Positions 1 to 5,724 are shown, counted from the first letter of the stretch. The stretch is 8,134 bases of DNA from Clostridiaceae bacterium (GCA_904502215.1 CAJGDQ010000037.1:1-8134), one strand, 5' to 3'. Made by a program: numbers and translations. The notes: a model not told the origin generated them from the sequence alone.

Positions 1-13
1 CAAAACAAAAAAT

Positions 14-38
14 AAATCCCTCTTGACAAAAGGGATTT
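14..38. repeat. Inverted repeat around the first -35 box
   Basis: Arms AAATCCCT (14-21) and AGGGATTT (31-38) are perfectly complementary and leave a 9-nt centre that contains most of the TTGACA box at 23-28. It could be an operator for a regulator that occludes the -35 region. It could also be the terminator of a gene left of the window, since the minus-strand reading is followed by a T-rich tract. The sequence does not decide between these. Confidence 0.4.
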
Positions 39-51
39 AATATGCTATGAT
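23..51 (+). promoter_or_regulatory. Sigma-A type promoter for the 67-aa gene
   Basis: TTGACA (23-28) and TATGAT (46-51) are separated by exactly 17 nt, which matches the housekeeping sigma consensus with one mismatch in the -10. Transcription should start near 58, giving a leader of about 125 nt before the ATG at 184. The -35 box lies inside an inverted repeat. Confidence 0.8.
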
Positions 52-91
52 TAGCAAAACAAAAATTTAACGGCTTATTTTGCAAAATGGA

Positions 92-156
92 TTGGAGTTA
101 TCATTGGGATAATTCCGCCCATTTGCAGGATAGGCTTTTTTGTTTGCCTTCCTGTA
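92..156 (+). other. Structured 5' leader with two hairpins
   Basis: The leader of the 67-aa gene can form two strong stems. Hairpin 1 pairs 94-102 (GGAGTTATC) with 108-116 (GATAATTCC): nine pairs including one G-U, with a 5-nt loop. Hairpin 2 pairs 126-135 (CAGGATAGGC, one bulged T) with 146-154 (GCCTTCCTG) around a T-rich 10-nt loop. The ribosome binding site at 171-176 lies downstream and is unpaired in this fold. I cannot match the leader to a known riboswitch class. It may be a regulatory leader, an mRNA-stabilising structure, or chance pairing. Confidence 0.4.
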
Positions 157-183
157 TCAAAACAGAATATAGGAGGAAAAATT

Positions 184-387
184 ATGGGTTATTATTCAGA
201 CCCTACCGCCTCAATGGCGATAGGTAACATCAACCGAGAGTTTTCAAAGCTTGAGAAAAAGGCCAAGAAAATTCGAGAGGCCTTAAAGCGAGGCCAAATC
301 TCACCCGAGGCTCTTGAAAAAGCAAGAGCCGAGTTCAAGGGGCTTTATGCCCATGTGCTCGATAACATCCTCGAGCAAGAGGACTAA
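184..387 (+). CDS. Small charged protein of unknown function (67 aa)
   Basis: I do not recognise a characterised family. The ATG is preceded by a textbook AGGAGG (171-176) seven nt upstream, and the gene has its own consensus promoter and terminator, so it is very likely a real, well-expressed monocistronic gene. The protein starts with MGYYSDPTASMAIGNINREF and then becomes rich in Lys, Glu, Arg and Ala (residues 20-50), suggesting two helices, possibly a short coiled coil. No signal peptide, membrane segment or cysteine is present, so it should be cytoplasmic. A YSDPTA..AIG-like start is something I associate loosely with short uncharacterised clostridial or phage-related proteins; that is recollection, not evidence. 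A structured leader precedes it. Confidence 0.8.
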   Translation: MGYYSDPTASMAIGNINREFSKLEKKAKKIREALKRGQISPEALEKARAEFKGLYAHVLDNILEQED

Positions 388-390
388 AGA

Positions 391-418
391 AAAACCGCTC
401 TTTCGAGCGGTTTTGATT
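391..418. terminator. Bidirectional terminator, 67-aa gene / MFS gene
   Basis: A perfect 10-bp stem (391-400 AAAACCGCTC with 405-414) encloses a 4-nt loop. T-runs follow on both strands, so it can end the rightward 67-aa gene (stop at 385-387) and the leftward transporter gene (stop at 420-422). Read on the minus strand, stem and loop are identical to the terminator at 2777-2800. Confidence 0.9.
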
Positions 419-419
419 T

Positions 420-1715
420 TTAAGCTTTTTTCTTTCGAGAACTGAAATAACTCATAACGGCAATGATAAGGCAAAAGGCTGCAATTGAAAGGAAAACTAT
501 GTTCCAACTGCCGTTTGTGAGAATAAATCCATAAACCGAGGCTTGAATGGCAGCGCCCATATAAGCGGCAAAATCAAGAATACCCGAAGCGGTGCTTGCG
601 AAAACACGGCCTCCAACATCGGCTGAAAAGACCCATACAAGACCATTTATAGCATAGATAAAGAAGCCGGCGAAGAAAAGAAGCACCATCATTATATAAA
701 ACTGAATGCCAACAGGCTTCAATAAAACAAAACCTAAAATGCAAAGGGTTGCGCCTATTCCGCTAACAACACCGGCAAGAAAACGGTTGTTGGGGCAGAA
801 TTTATCGGTGAGGGCCGGAACGATAAGGGTGCCGATTCCCATACCGATAGGTAGTATTGTTGAGGTTAAAAGGCTAACAACAGGACCTAACTTTGCAACC
901 TCGTTAAGATATTTTGGTATCCAGGTAACAAGACCATATCTTGCAACACCTGAGCCGAAAACAACAAACATACTAACTATAAAGGCAGGGTTTTTAATAA
1001 GATAGAAATAAGGATAAAGGATGCCTTTTTCCTTAACGATAGTTTTCATTTCTTCTTCGGCCTTTGCCTTTTCTTCGTCTTCTTCATTAAATTCCTTAAG
1101 TCCAATTGCTTTGGGACTTGGCTTTGCAAAGAAAACGAAAATTAAAAGCAATATAATTGGCAAAATTCCGGGAAGGAAGAAGGCAGAACGCCAACCGAGG
1201 TTAGGAAGAACTGCAAAGGAAAGGGCAACCATTAAGGTCGCTGCAACCTGTCCAAATCCCGAAAAGGCATTGGCAAAGCCTGTTGCAAAGCCTCTTTTAT
1301 CGCTAGGCCACCAAAAGTTAAGCGAACTAACACCTGGCGACCAAGCCATAGACTGGAAGAAACCGTTAATTCCCCAAACAATCGCCATAATAAGAATGGA
1401 GCTTTGGAAGCCCATAACTATATTAGCAGCAACCGATAAAATAACCGAAAGAACAATGAATTTTCTAAGTCCTAAAATCTCGCCCAAACGGCCGTTTATA
1501 AGATGGCCTATGCCGTAACACCAAAACAGAGAGCTTGATAATATTCCGATATCCTCGCTGGTAAATTCGGTCATTGCAACCTGGGCGTTTCCGATGTTCA
1601 ATCTTGTGCAGTAATGTGCGCAATAAAGAAGTGAAAAAAGCAAAAGATAACGCCAGGCGTGAGCGTTAAACTTTTTGTATTCGGCTTTATTATAGCCATA
1701 TTTAAGTTTTTCCAT
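420..1715 (-). CDS. MFS transporter, organophosphate:phosphate antiporter (OPA, GlpT/UhpT-like) family
   Basis: This is a 431-aa inner-membrane protein with about 12 hydrophobic segments: six in residues 20-197, a charged Glu/Lys loop at 205-230, and six from 244 to the C-terminus. That is the usual MFS plan and length. Two features point to the OPA branch: YCTRLNIGNA in TM1 (R38) and ARYGLVTWIPKYL in TM7 (R259) line up with the phosphate-binding Arg45 and Arg269 of E. coli GlpT. WSPGVSSLNFWWPSDKRG (125-142) matches the family's central loop. The TM5 histidine of GlpT (H165) appears to be replaced by Ser152, so the substrate is probably not simply glycerol-3-phosphate. The ATG at 1715 is chosen because AGAGGAG (1721-1727) precedes it by 5 nt; a TTG at 1736 lies upstream of that site. 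It is divergent from the LicC-like gene. Transport of a phosphorylated small molecule in exchange for phosphate is inferred. Confidence 0.85.
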   Translation of the reverse strand: MEKLKYGYNKAEYKKFNAHAWRYLLLFSLLYCAHYCTRLNIGNAQVAMTEFTSEDIGILSSSLFWCYGIGHLINGRLGEILGLRKFIVLSVILSVAANIVMGFQSSILIMAIVWGINGFFQSMAWSPGVSSLNFWWPSDKRGFATGFANAFSGFGQVAATLMVALSFAVLPNLGWRSAFFLPGILPIILLLIFVFFAKPSPKAIGLKEFNEEDEEKAKAEEEMKTIVKEKGILYPYFYLIKNPAFIVSMFVVFGSGVARYGLVTWIPKYLNEVAKLGPVVSLLTSTILPIGMGIGTLIVPALTDKFCPNNRFLAGVVSGIGATLCILGFVLLKPVGIQFYIMMVLLFFAGFFIYAINGLVWVFSADVGGRVFASTASGILDFAAYMGAAIQASVYGFILTNGSWNIVFLSIAAFCLIIAVMSYFSSRKKKA

Positions 1716-1745
1716 AAAATCTCCTCTTTTCAACAAACTACAAAT

Positions 1746-1773
1746 ATTATAACATAAAATTCTAAAAAATCAA
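1746..1773 (-). promoter_or_regulatory. Promoter for the MFS transporter gene
   Basis: On the minus strand TTGATT (1773-1768) and TATAAT (1751-1746) are separated by 16 nt, and transcription would begin about 25 nt before the ATG. The -10 is perfect and the -35 moderate. It lies back to back with the plus-strand promoter at 1785-1813, so a regulator bound between them could affect both genes. Confidence 0.6.
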
Positions 1774-1784
1774 CTAAAAAATCA

Positions 1785-1813
1785 TTGACTTTGCTCAAAT
1801 TCGATATTATAAT
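1785..1813 (+). promoter_or_regulatory. Promoter for the HTH-LicC fusion gene
   Basis: TTGACT (1785-1790) and a perfect TATAAT (1808-1813) have a 17-nt spacer. The predicted start near 1820 leaves a leader of about 65 nt, A-rich, ending in AAAGGAAA before the ATG at 1885. Confidence 0.8.
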
Positions 1814-1884
1814 ATGAATAAATGAGCGAATAAAGGCAAAAAAGGCAAAAATTTCGTTCAAATAAATACAAAGGAAACGATAAA

Positions 1885-2772
1885 ATGAAACTCACTAAAA
1901 AACAATTTGAAGTTTTGGTTTTTATTGAAAAATCTAAGGATAAAAAATCTCAAAGAGAAATAGCTGAAGCCTGCAAAATGTCAGCAGGAACAGTTAATAA
2001 GGTTATTGCTGAGCTTGTTAATAACGGTTTAATAGAGAATGGCTTAGTAACCGAAAAGGGTTATGAAGCACTTGAACCTTATAGGGTTAAAAGAGCAATA
2101 TTTATTGCGGCAGGTTTTGGTTCTCGATTGGTTCCCATAACTCTTAACACCCCGAAGCCACTGGTTAGGGTTAATGGCGTTAGAATGATTGATACCTTGC
2201 TTGACGCAGTTGTTGCGGCGGGTATTGAGGAAATATATATTGTTCGAGGTTATCTTGGCGAGCAGTTTGACCAATTGCTTTATAAATATCCTAACATAAA
2301 GTTTATAGAGAATCCTTATTATAATATAGCAAACAATATTTCTTCGGCAATGCTTGCCCGCCATCTTATGAGAAATGCTTATGTTTTAGAGGCTGATTTG
2401 GTGCTTTCAAATCCCGACCTTATTTCTAAATATCAGTATGTTTCAAATTATCTTGGCGTTCCAACCGATTATACTGATGACTGGTGCTTCGAAACCAAAA
2501 ATAAGGTTATAACCAAGGTTAAGATAGGCGGCAATAATATCCATCAAATGTATGGCATTTCTTATTGGAACGAAGAGGCAGGCGCAAAGCTCGAGGAGGA
2601 TATTAAAAAGGTATATGAAATGCCGGGCGGAAAGGAAAGATATTGGGATCAGGTTCCGGTTGAATATTGCATTCAGAACTATCATGTTGAGGTTAGAGAA
2701 TGCACCTTCGATGATATAGTTGAAATTGATAGTTTTGAAGACTTAAAACGCAAAGACCCGAGTTATAAGTAA
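1885..2772 (+). CDS. Winged-HTH / LicC-like phosphocholine cytidylyltransferase fusion
   Basis: The 295-aa protein has two domains. Residues 1-65 form a winged helix-turn-helix of MarR/ROK-like type (helices around 6-15 and 22-30, recognition helix near 33-45). Residues 69-290 form a nucleotidyltransferase: AAGFGSRLVPIT...PKPL (75-93) is the NTP-binding signature, D171 in LEADLVLSN and D282 in EIDS fit the two metal-binding acidic positions. The whole domain follows Streptococcus pneumoniae LicC, including GYLGEQFD (122-129), YNIANNISSAML and YWDQ. LicC joins CTP and phosphocholine to make CDP-choline for surface phosphocholine decoration. The exact head group here is inferred and could be another phosphorylated amino-alcohol or sugar. 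AAGGAAA at 1871-1877 serves the ATG. It is monocistronic and divergent from an organophosphate-type transporter. The attached DNA-binding domain suggests coupling of enzyme state to gene regulation. No LicA-like kinase or LicD transferase is in the window. Confidence 0.85.
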   Translation: MKLTKKQFEVLVFIEKSKDKKSQREIAEACKMSAGTVNKVIAELVNNGLIENGLVTEKGYEALEPYRVKRAIFIAAGFGSRLVPITLNTPKPLVRVNGVRMIDTLLDAVVAAGIEEIYIVRGYLGEQFDQLLYKYPNIKFIENPYYNIANNISSAMLARHLMRNAYVLEADLVLSNPDLISKYQYVSNYLGVPTDYTDDWCFETKNKVITKVKIGGNNIHQMYGISYWNEEAGAKLEEDIKKVYEMPGGKERYWDQVPVEYCIQNYHVEVRECTFDDIVEIDSFEDLKRKDPSYK

Positions 2773-2776
2773 AACC

Positions 2777-2803
2777 AAAACCGCTCGAAAGAGCGGTTTT
2801 TTA
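2777..2803 (+). terminator. Terminator of the HTH-LicC gene
   Basis: A perfect 10-bp stem (2777-2786 AAAACCGCTC with 2791-2800) carries a GAAA tetraloop and runs into six T's, starting 4 nt after the stop codon. It is the same sequence as the terminator at 391-414 read on the opposite strand. Confidence 0.93.
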
Positions 2804-2825
2804 TATAAATTTTTCCAAAAAAATA

Positions 2826-2854
2826 TTGACAAATTAAAAAGAAAAGGGTATAAT
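2826..2854 (+). promoter_or_regulatory. Consensus promoter of the feo operon
   Basis: TTGACA (2826-2831) and TATAAT (2849-2854) are both perfect and spaced by 17 nt. Transcription should start around 2861, which is the first base of a palindrome. A promoter this strong normally requires a repressor, which fits the operator-like repeats just downstream. Confidence 0.9.
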
Positions 2855-2860
2855 AAGCAA

Positions 2861-2913
2861 CAGTTAGCAAAGGCTAACTGTTTTTAAAGCCATCAAGTTA
2901 GCCTTTGCTAACT
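2861..2913 (+). promoter_or_regulatory. Paired palindromic operator upstream of feoA (probable DtxR/MntR-type metal site)
   Basis: Site 1 (2862-2879) is AGTTAGCAAAGGCTAACT and site 2 (2896-2913) is AGTTAGCCTTTGCTAACT. Each has 7-bp arms around a 4-nt centre, and site 2 is the exact reverse complement of site 1. The centres lie 34 bp apart and site 1 sits on the predicted transcription start, a typical repressor position. The GTTAGC/GCTAAC half-sites resemble the TTAGgTTAGCCTAACC-type boxes of the DtxR/IdeR family more than a Fur box; that assignment is inference. Site 1 with flanking C/G followed by TTTTT also looks like a short terminator, and the two sites can pair as one 18-bp stem in RNA. 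Confidence 0.7.
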
Positions 2914-2944
2914 ACAAATAGAAATTTGGAAGAAAGTGGTTAAA

Positions 2945-3157
2945 ATGACCTTAAAAGAAGCATTAGAGGGAAAAGAATATACTATTAACAAAATAGAAAC
3001 CGAGGACGAGGAGCTAAATGCATTCCTTTTTTCGCTTGGTTGTTATAGCGGTGAAAAAATAACCGTTATATCCCATATCGGAAAAAATTTAATCGTTTCC
3101 ATTAAAAACATTAAATATAGCATAGATAACAAATTAGCAGAGCAAATTTTAGTTTGA
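2945..3157 (+). CDS. feoA: FeoA, ferrous iron transport accessory protein
   Basis: This is a 70-aa cytoplasmic protein with the FeoA SH3-like fold: an N-terminal TLKEALEGKEYTI segment, the conserved turn LGCYSGEKITVI (about residues 31-42) and a final strand YSIDNKLAEQILV. Length is typical for FeoA. It is thought to bind the FeoB G-domain or membrane region and modulate Fe(II) uptake. The start is not certain: the ATG at 2945 has a weak AAAGTGG five nt upstream, while a GTG at 2936 would add three residues and sits just after GGAAG. I prefer the ATG. The stop lies 16 nt before the feoB start, and the gene is first in an operon under a consensus promoter and paired operator. Confidence 0.92.
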   Translation: MTLKEALEGKEYTINKIETEDEELNAFLFSLGCYSGEKITVISHIGKNLIVSIKNIKYSIDNKLAEQILV

Positions 3158-3173
3158 GGTTTTGGAGGTAAAA

Positions 3174-5135
3174 ATGAAAATTGCGTTAACGGGCAATCCG
3201 AATTCGGGCAAAACAACAATGTTTAATGCATTAACCGGAGCTAATGAAAGGGTTGGCAACTGGGCAGGCGTTACGGTTGAAAAGAAAGAAAGGCCCGTAA
3301 AGAAATTTTTTAATAAAAAAGAAACTATAACCGCCGTTGATTTGCCGGGGGCTTATTCTATGTCGCCTTTTACGAGTGAGGAAAGTATCGCAAGCGATTA
3401 TATTAAGGGAGAAAAACCCGATGTTATAATAAATATTGTTGATGCAACCAACCTTAGCCGAAGCCTTTTTTTCACAACTCAGCTTTTGGAGTTGGGGATA
3501 CCAGTTGTTGTTGCTCTTAATAAGAGTGATATAAATGAGAAAAATGAAACCGAAATAGATATAGCCTTGTTATCAGAAAAACTGGGCTGTGCTGTTATCA
3601 GCACAATTTCAACCTCAAAAAAAGGACTAAAATCACTCATTGATGCTGCGGTTAATGCGCAGGGAAAAAATCAAACCGCACCTTATAGAGAAGAAACCGA
3701 CCTTGCTAATATTGAGATGGCCAATGAGTTCGACCGCAAAAGATTTGAATTTGTTAAAAACATAGTAGAGGCGGTTGAAACCAGAAAAACCGTTGAGGCT
3801 CAAAAAAGCATAGGCGATAAAATAGATTTACTGCTTACTAATAAGTGGCTCGGTATTCCGATTTTTGCACTTGTTATGTTTTTGGTTTTCCAAATTTCTC
3901 AAGGTATAGTAGGTCCTTTATTGGCTGACACTTTGGTTTATTATCTTGAGCTTTTTCAAGGGTTTATAGCAAACTTGCTCTCGGGAGCTTCGCCCTTCCT
4001 TTCGGCAATTTTGGTTGATGGAGTTATAGGCGGAGTTATTGCGGTTGTAGGCTTTTTGCCGCTTGTTATGGTTATGTATTTCCTCATAGCAATTCTGGAG
4101 GACTGCGGATATATGTCCCGAGTGGCAGTAGTGCTAGACCCGATTTTTAAAAAGGTTGGGCTTTCGGGCAAATCGGTTATACCCTTTGTTATAACTGTTG
4201 GCTGTGCCGTTCCGGGAGTTATGGCCAGCCGAACTATACGTAATGAAAACGAAAGAAGAGCAACGGCAATGCTTGCTCCCTTTATGCCTTGCGGAGCAAA
4301 AATACCTGTTATCGCCCTTTTTGCAGGAGTTTTCTTCAATAAATCGGGTTGGGTTAGCACTGCGATGTATCTTGCAGGGATATTCCTGATTTTCGTAGGA
4401 GCTTTGCTTATTAACGCAATAACAGGAAATAGAAAAAAGAAATCTTATTTCATAATTGAGCTTCCCGAATATAAGCTTCCGTCCCTTTGGTCTGCAATTA
4501 AGTCGATGTGCAGCAGAGGTTGGGAATACATAGTTAAAGCGGCAACCATTATTTTGCTCTGCAATACTGCAGTTCAAATTATGCAAACGTTTGATTGGAG
4601 CTTTGCGGTTGCGAGTTCGGCTGATAGTTCTATCTTGGCAACGATTGCCAAGCCCTTTGCATATATTTTATTTCCTGTTGTCGGCATTGTTTCTTGGCAG
4701 TTGGCGGCAGCCGCTGTTACAGGATTTATAGCAAAGGAAAATGTTGTTGGAACTTTGGCGGTTTGCTTTTCGATAACTAATTTTATTGATATGGATGAGT
4801 TGGCATTAATGGGCGGAGCCAACGAGGTTTCGGCTGTTATGGGCCTAACAAAAGCAGCTGCACTGGCTTATCTCGTATTCAATTTGTTCACACCGCCTTG
4901 CTTTGCGGCGATAGGCGCTATGAATGCTGAAATGAAGAGCGCAAAATGGCTTTGGGGCGGATTATCGCTTCAGCTTGGAATGGGATTTACAGCAGGCTAT
5001 TTGGTTTATACAATAGGAACACTTGCGTTAGCTTCCGAAAAATTTAATGTTGTTGCAGCGATATCGGGCGGAGCGGCCGTTTTGATAATGGTTGCGGTAG
5101 TTTGCTATTTGCGGGTGTTGGCGGAAAAGAAATGA
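3174..5135 (+). CDS. feoB: FeoB, GTP-dependent Fe(II) transporter
   Basis: This 653-aa inner-membrane protein imports ferrous iron. The N-terminal G-domain shows G1 GNPNSGKTT (7-15), G2 Thr34 in GVTVEKK, G3 DLPG (56-59) and G4 NKSD (116-119). NKSD is the classical Ras-like form, whereas many FeoB proteins carry NxxD with Met or Leu second. A helical linker follows to about residue 220, then the membrane domain with both pore-gate repeats: EDCGYMSR (C311), GCAVPGVMASRT (C344), PFMPCGAKIP (C373), AVTGFIAKENVVGTL (around 515-528) and TPPCFAAIGAM (C576). The length is that of the shorter Firmicute forms, below the roughly 770 aa of E. coli FeoB. The ATG at 3174 follows GGAGG (3164-3168) by 5 nt; an in-frame TTG at 3162 lies ahead of that site and is unlikely. 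The last bases overlap the next small gene as ATGA. Confidence 0.97.
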   Translation: MKIALTGNPNSGKTTMFNALTGANERVGNWAGVTVEKKERPVKKFFNKKETITAVDLPGAYSMSPFTSEESIASDYIKGEKPDVIINIVDATNLSRSLFFTTQLLELGIPVVVALNKSDINEKNETEIDIALLSEKLGCAVISTISTSKKGLKSLIDAAVNAQGKNQTAPYREETDLANIEMANEFDRKRFEFVKNIVEAVETRKTVEAQKSIGDKIDLLLTNKWLGIPIFALVMFLVFQISQGIVGPLLADTLVYYLELFQGFIANLLSGASPFLSAILVDGVIGGVIAVVGFLPLVMVMYFLIAILEDCGYMSRVAVVLDPIFKKVGLSGKSVIPFVITVGCAVPGVMASRTIRNENERRATAMLAPFMPCGAKIPVIALFAGVFFNKSGWVSTAMYLAGIFLIFVGALLINAITGNRKKKSYFIIELPEYKLPSLWSAIKSMCSRGWEYIVKAATIILLCNTAVQIMQTFDWSFAVASSADSSILATIAKPFAYILFPVVGIVSWQLAAAAVTGFIAKENVVGTLAVCFSITNFIDMDELALMGGANEVSAVMGLTKAAALAYLVFNLFTPPCFAAIGAMNAEMKSAKWLWGGLSLQLGMGFTAGYLVYTIGTLALASEKFNVVAAISGGAAVLIMVAVVCYLRVLAEKK

Positions 5136-5272
5136 TAGAAAACATAATAATTATATCAGTTTTGGTATTGATAATAGGTGCAGTTTCATTTTATATTTAT
5201 AAAGCGAAAAAGAAAGGGCAAAAGTGTATCGGTTGCCCTTATTCGAAAAACTGCAAAGGAAACTGTAAATAG
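5132..5272 (+). CDS. FeoB-associated Cys-rich membrane protein (46 aa)
   Basis: The protein begins MIENIIIISVLVLIIGAV. It has one membrane segment (about residues 4-22), a Lys-rich stretch (24-31) placing the tail on the cytoplasmic side by the positive-inside rule, and four cysteines spaced C32-x2-C35-x5-C41-x3-C45. This layout and position match the short FeoB-associated Cys-rich proteins found after feoB in Firmicutes (FeoB_associated family, once named virus attachment protein p12-like). The cysteines could bind iron or a cluster near the FeoB pore; that role is not established. Its ATG overlaps the feoB stop in ATGA and has no strong ribosome binding site, so it is probably translated by coupling. 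It is the last gene of the operon and ends just before a terminator. Confidence 0.88.
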   Translation: MIENIIIISVLVLIIGAVSFYIYKAKKKGQKCIGCPYSKNCKGNCK

Positions 5273-5300
5273 AAAAACCTGAGCTTCGGCTCAGGTTTTT
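5273..5300. terminator. Bidirectional terminator, feo operon / HD gene
   Basis: CCTGAGC (5278-5284) and GCTCAGG (5289-5295) pair around a UUCG tetraloop, extended by A5/T5 tracts on either side to a 12-bp stem. It starts immediately after the stop of the 46-aa gene and touches the stop codon of the convergent HD gene (5299-5301), so one hairpin can serve both. Confidence 0.93.
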
Positions 5301-5724
5301 ATTTTAAAAGTTCTAAAGCTTCAAGATATTTTTCTCTTCTTTTGAGTGCTTTTGGGGTTATTTCATCGAGTCTTGTTAAATCGGAGTTGTGCTTTAAGTC
5401 GGCTATTTTAACGGCTCTTGCAATGGGGTTGCTTTTGATTTTTTTAACATAGTCCATATAGTCAACGCCTTTTTCGTGGGTTAAAAGCTTGATGGCGTCG
5501 GTAACGGTTTCGGGGAAACCTTTTTTGGTTAAGTATTTTATTGTGTATCTGGTGTCCTCAACCAAATCGTGAAGAAGGGCAACAGTTGTGGTTTCCTCGG
5601 TTTCCATTTGTTCGGCCAAATGAAAGGGATGAAAGACATAAGGAATACCGCTTTTATCAACCTGTCTTTTGTGTGCCTTAAAGCAAAGCTTTAAAGCCTT
5701 CTTGGTTTGGGGTGTATATATCAT
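5299..5724 (-). CDS. Stand-alone HD-domain hydrolase, RelA/SpoT-hydrolase-like
   Basis: This 141-aa cytoplasmic protein consists of a single HD domain. Visible metal-site motifs are H32 in PYVFHPFHLAEQM, H52-D53 in ALLHDLVEDT and D109 in KIADLKHNSDL. This is the arrangement of the (p)ppGpp hydrolase half of RelA/SpoT and of the small MESH1-type hydrolases. No synthetase, TGS or ACT domain is present, and the length fits only the hydrolase part. The likely reaction is removal of 3'-pyrophosphate from (p)ppGpp or hydrolysis of a related nucleotide; the substrate cannot be fixed from sequence. The ATG at 5724 is chosen because AGAGGTG (5731-5737) precedes it by 6 nt; the in-frame GTG at 5733 lies inside that site. 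No clear -35 is seen upstream, though TATAAT occurs on this strand at 5758-5753, at the edge of the hairpin-cluster element. It converges on the feo operon. Confidence 0.85.
   Translation of the reverse strand: MIYTPQTKKALKLCFKAHKRQVDKSGIPYVFHPFHLAEQMETEETTTVALLHDLVEDTRYTIKYLTKKGFPETVTDAIKLLTHEKGVDYMDYVKKIKSNPIARAVKIADLKHNSDLTRLDEITPKALKRREKYLEALELLK

Noticed and set aside
58..183. Known riboswitch in the first leader
   Set aside because: The two hairpins do not show the conserved cores of classes I can recognise by eye, so no class is claimed.
1021..1518. 165-aa plus-strand open frame inside the transporter gene
   Set aside because: Low-complexity Ser/Lys/Pro-rich translation, antisense to a clear 12-helix transporter; no ribosome binding site.
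1714..1736. TTG start giving a 438-aa transporter
   Set aside because: The TTG precedes the ribosome binding site AGAGGAG, which is correctly spaced for the ATG at 1715.
1814..1836. Micro-frames ATG AAT AAA TGA and ATG AGC GAA TAA in the leader of the LicC-like gene
   Set aside because: No ribosome binding site and only three codons each; expected by chance in A-rich DNA.
3162..3173. TTG start for FeoB four codons upstream
   Set aside because: It lies at the ribosome binding site itself; the ATG at 3174 directly begins the conserved G-domain strand.
3956..4586. Minus-strand open frames inside feoB
   Set aside because: Antisense shadows of a strongly conserved FeoB membrane domain, with no promoter or ribosome binding site of their own.
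2776..5300. Fur box (GATAAT-type) controlling feo
   Set aside because: No convincing 19-bp GATAATGATAATCATTATC-like palindrome near the promoter; the GTTAGC/GCTAAC palindromes are the better candidates.
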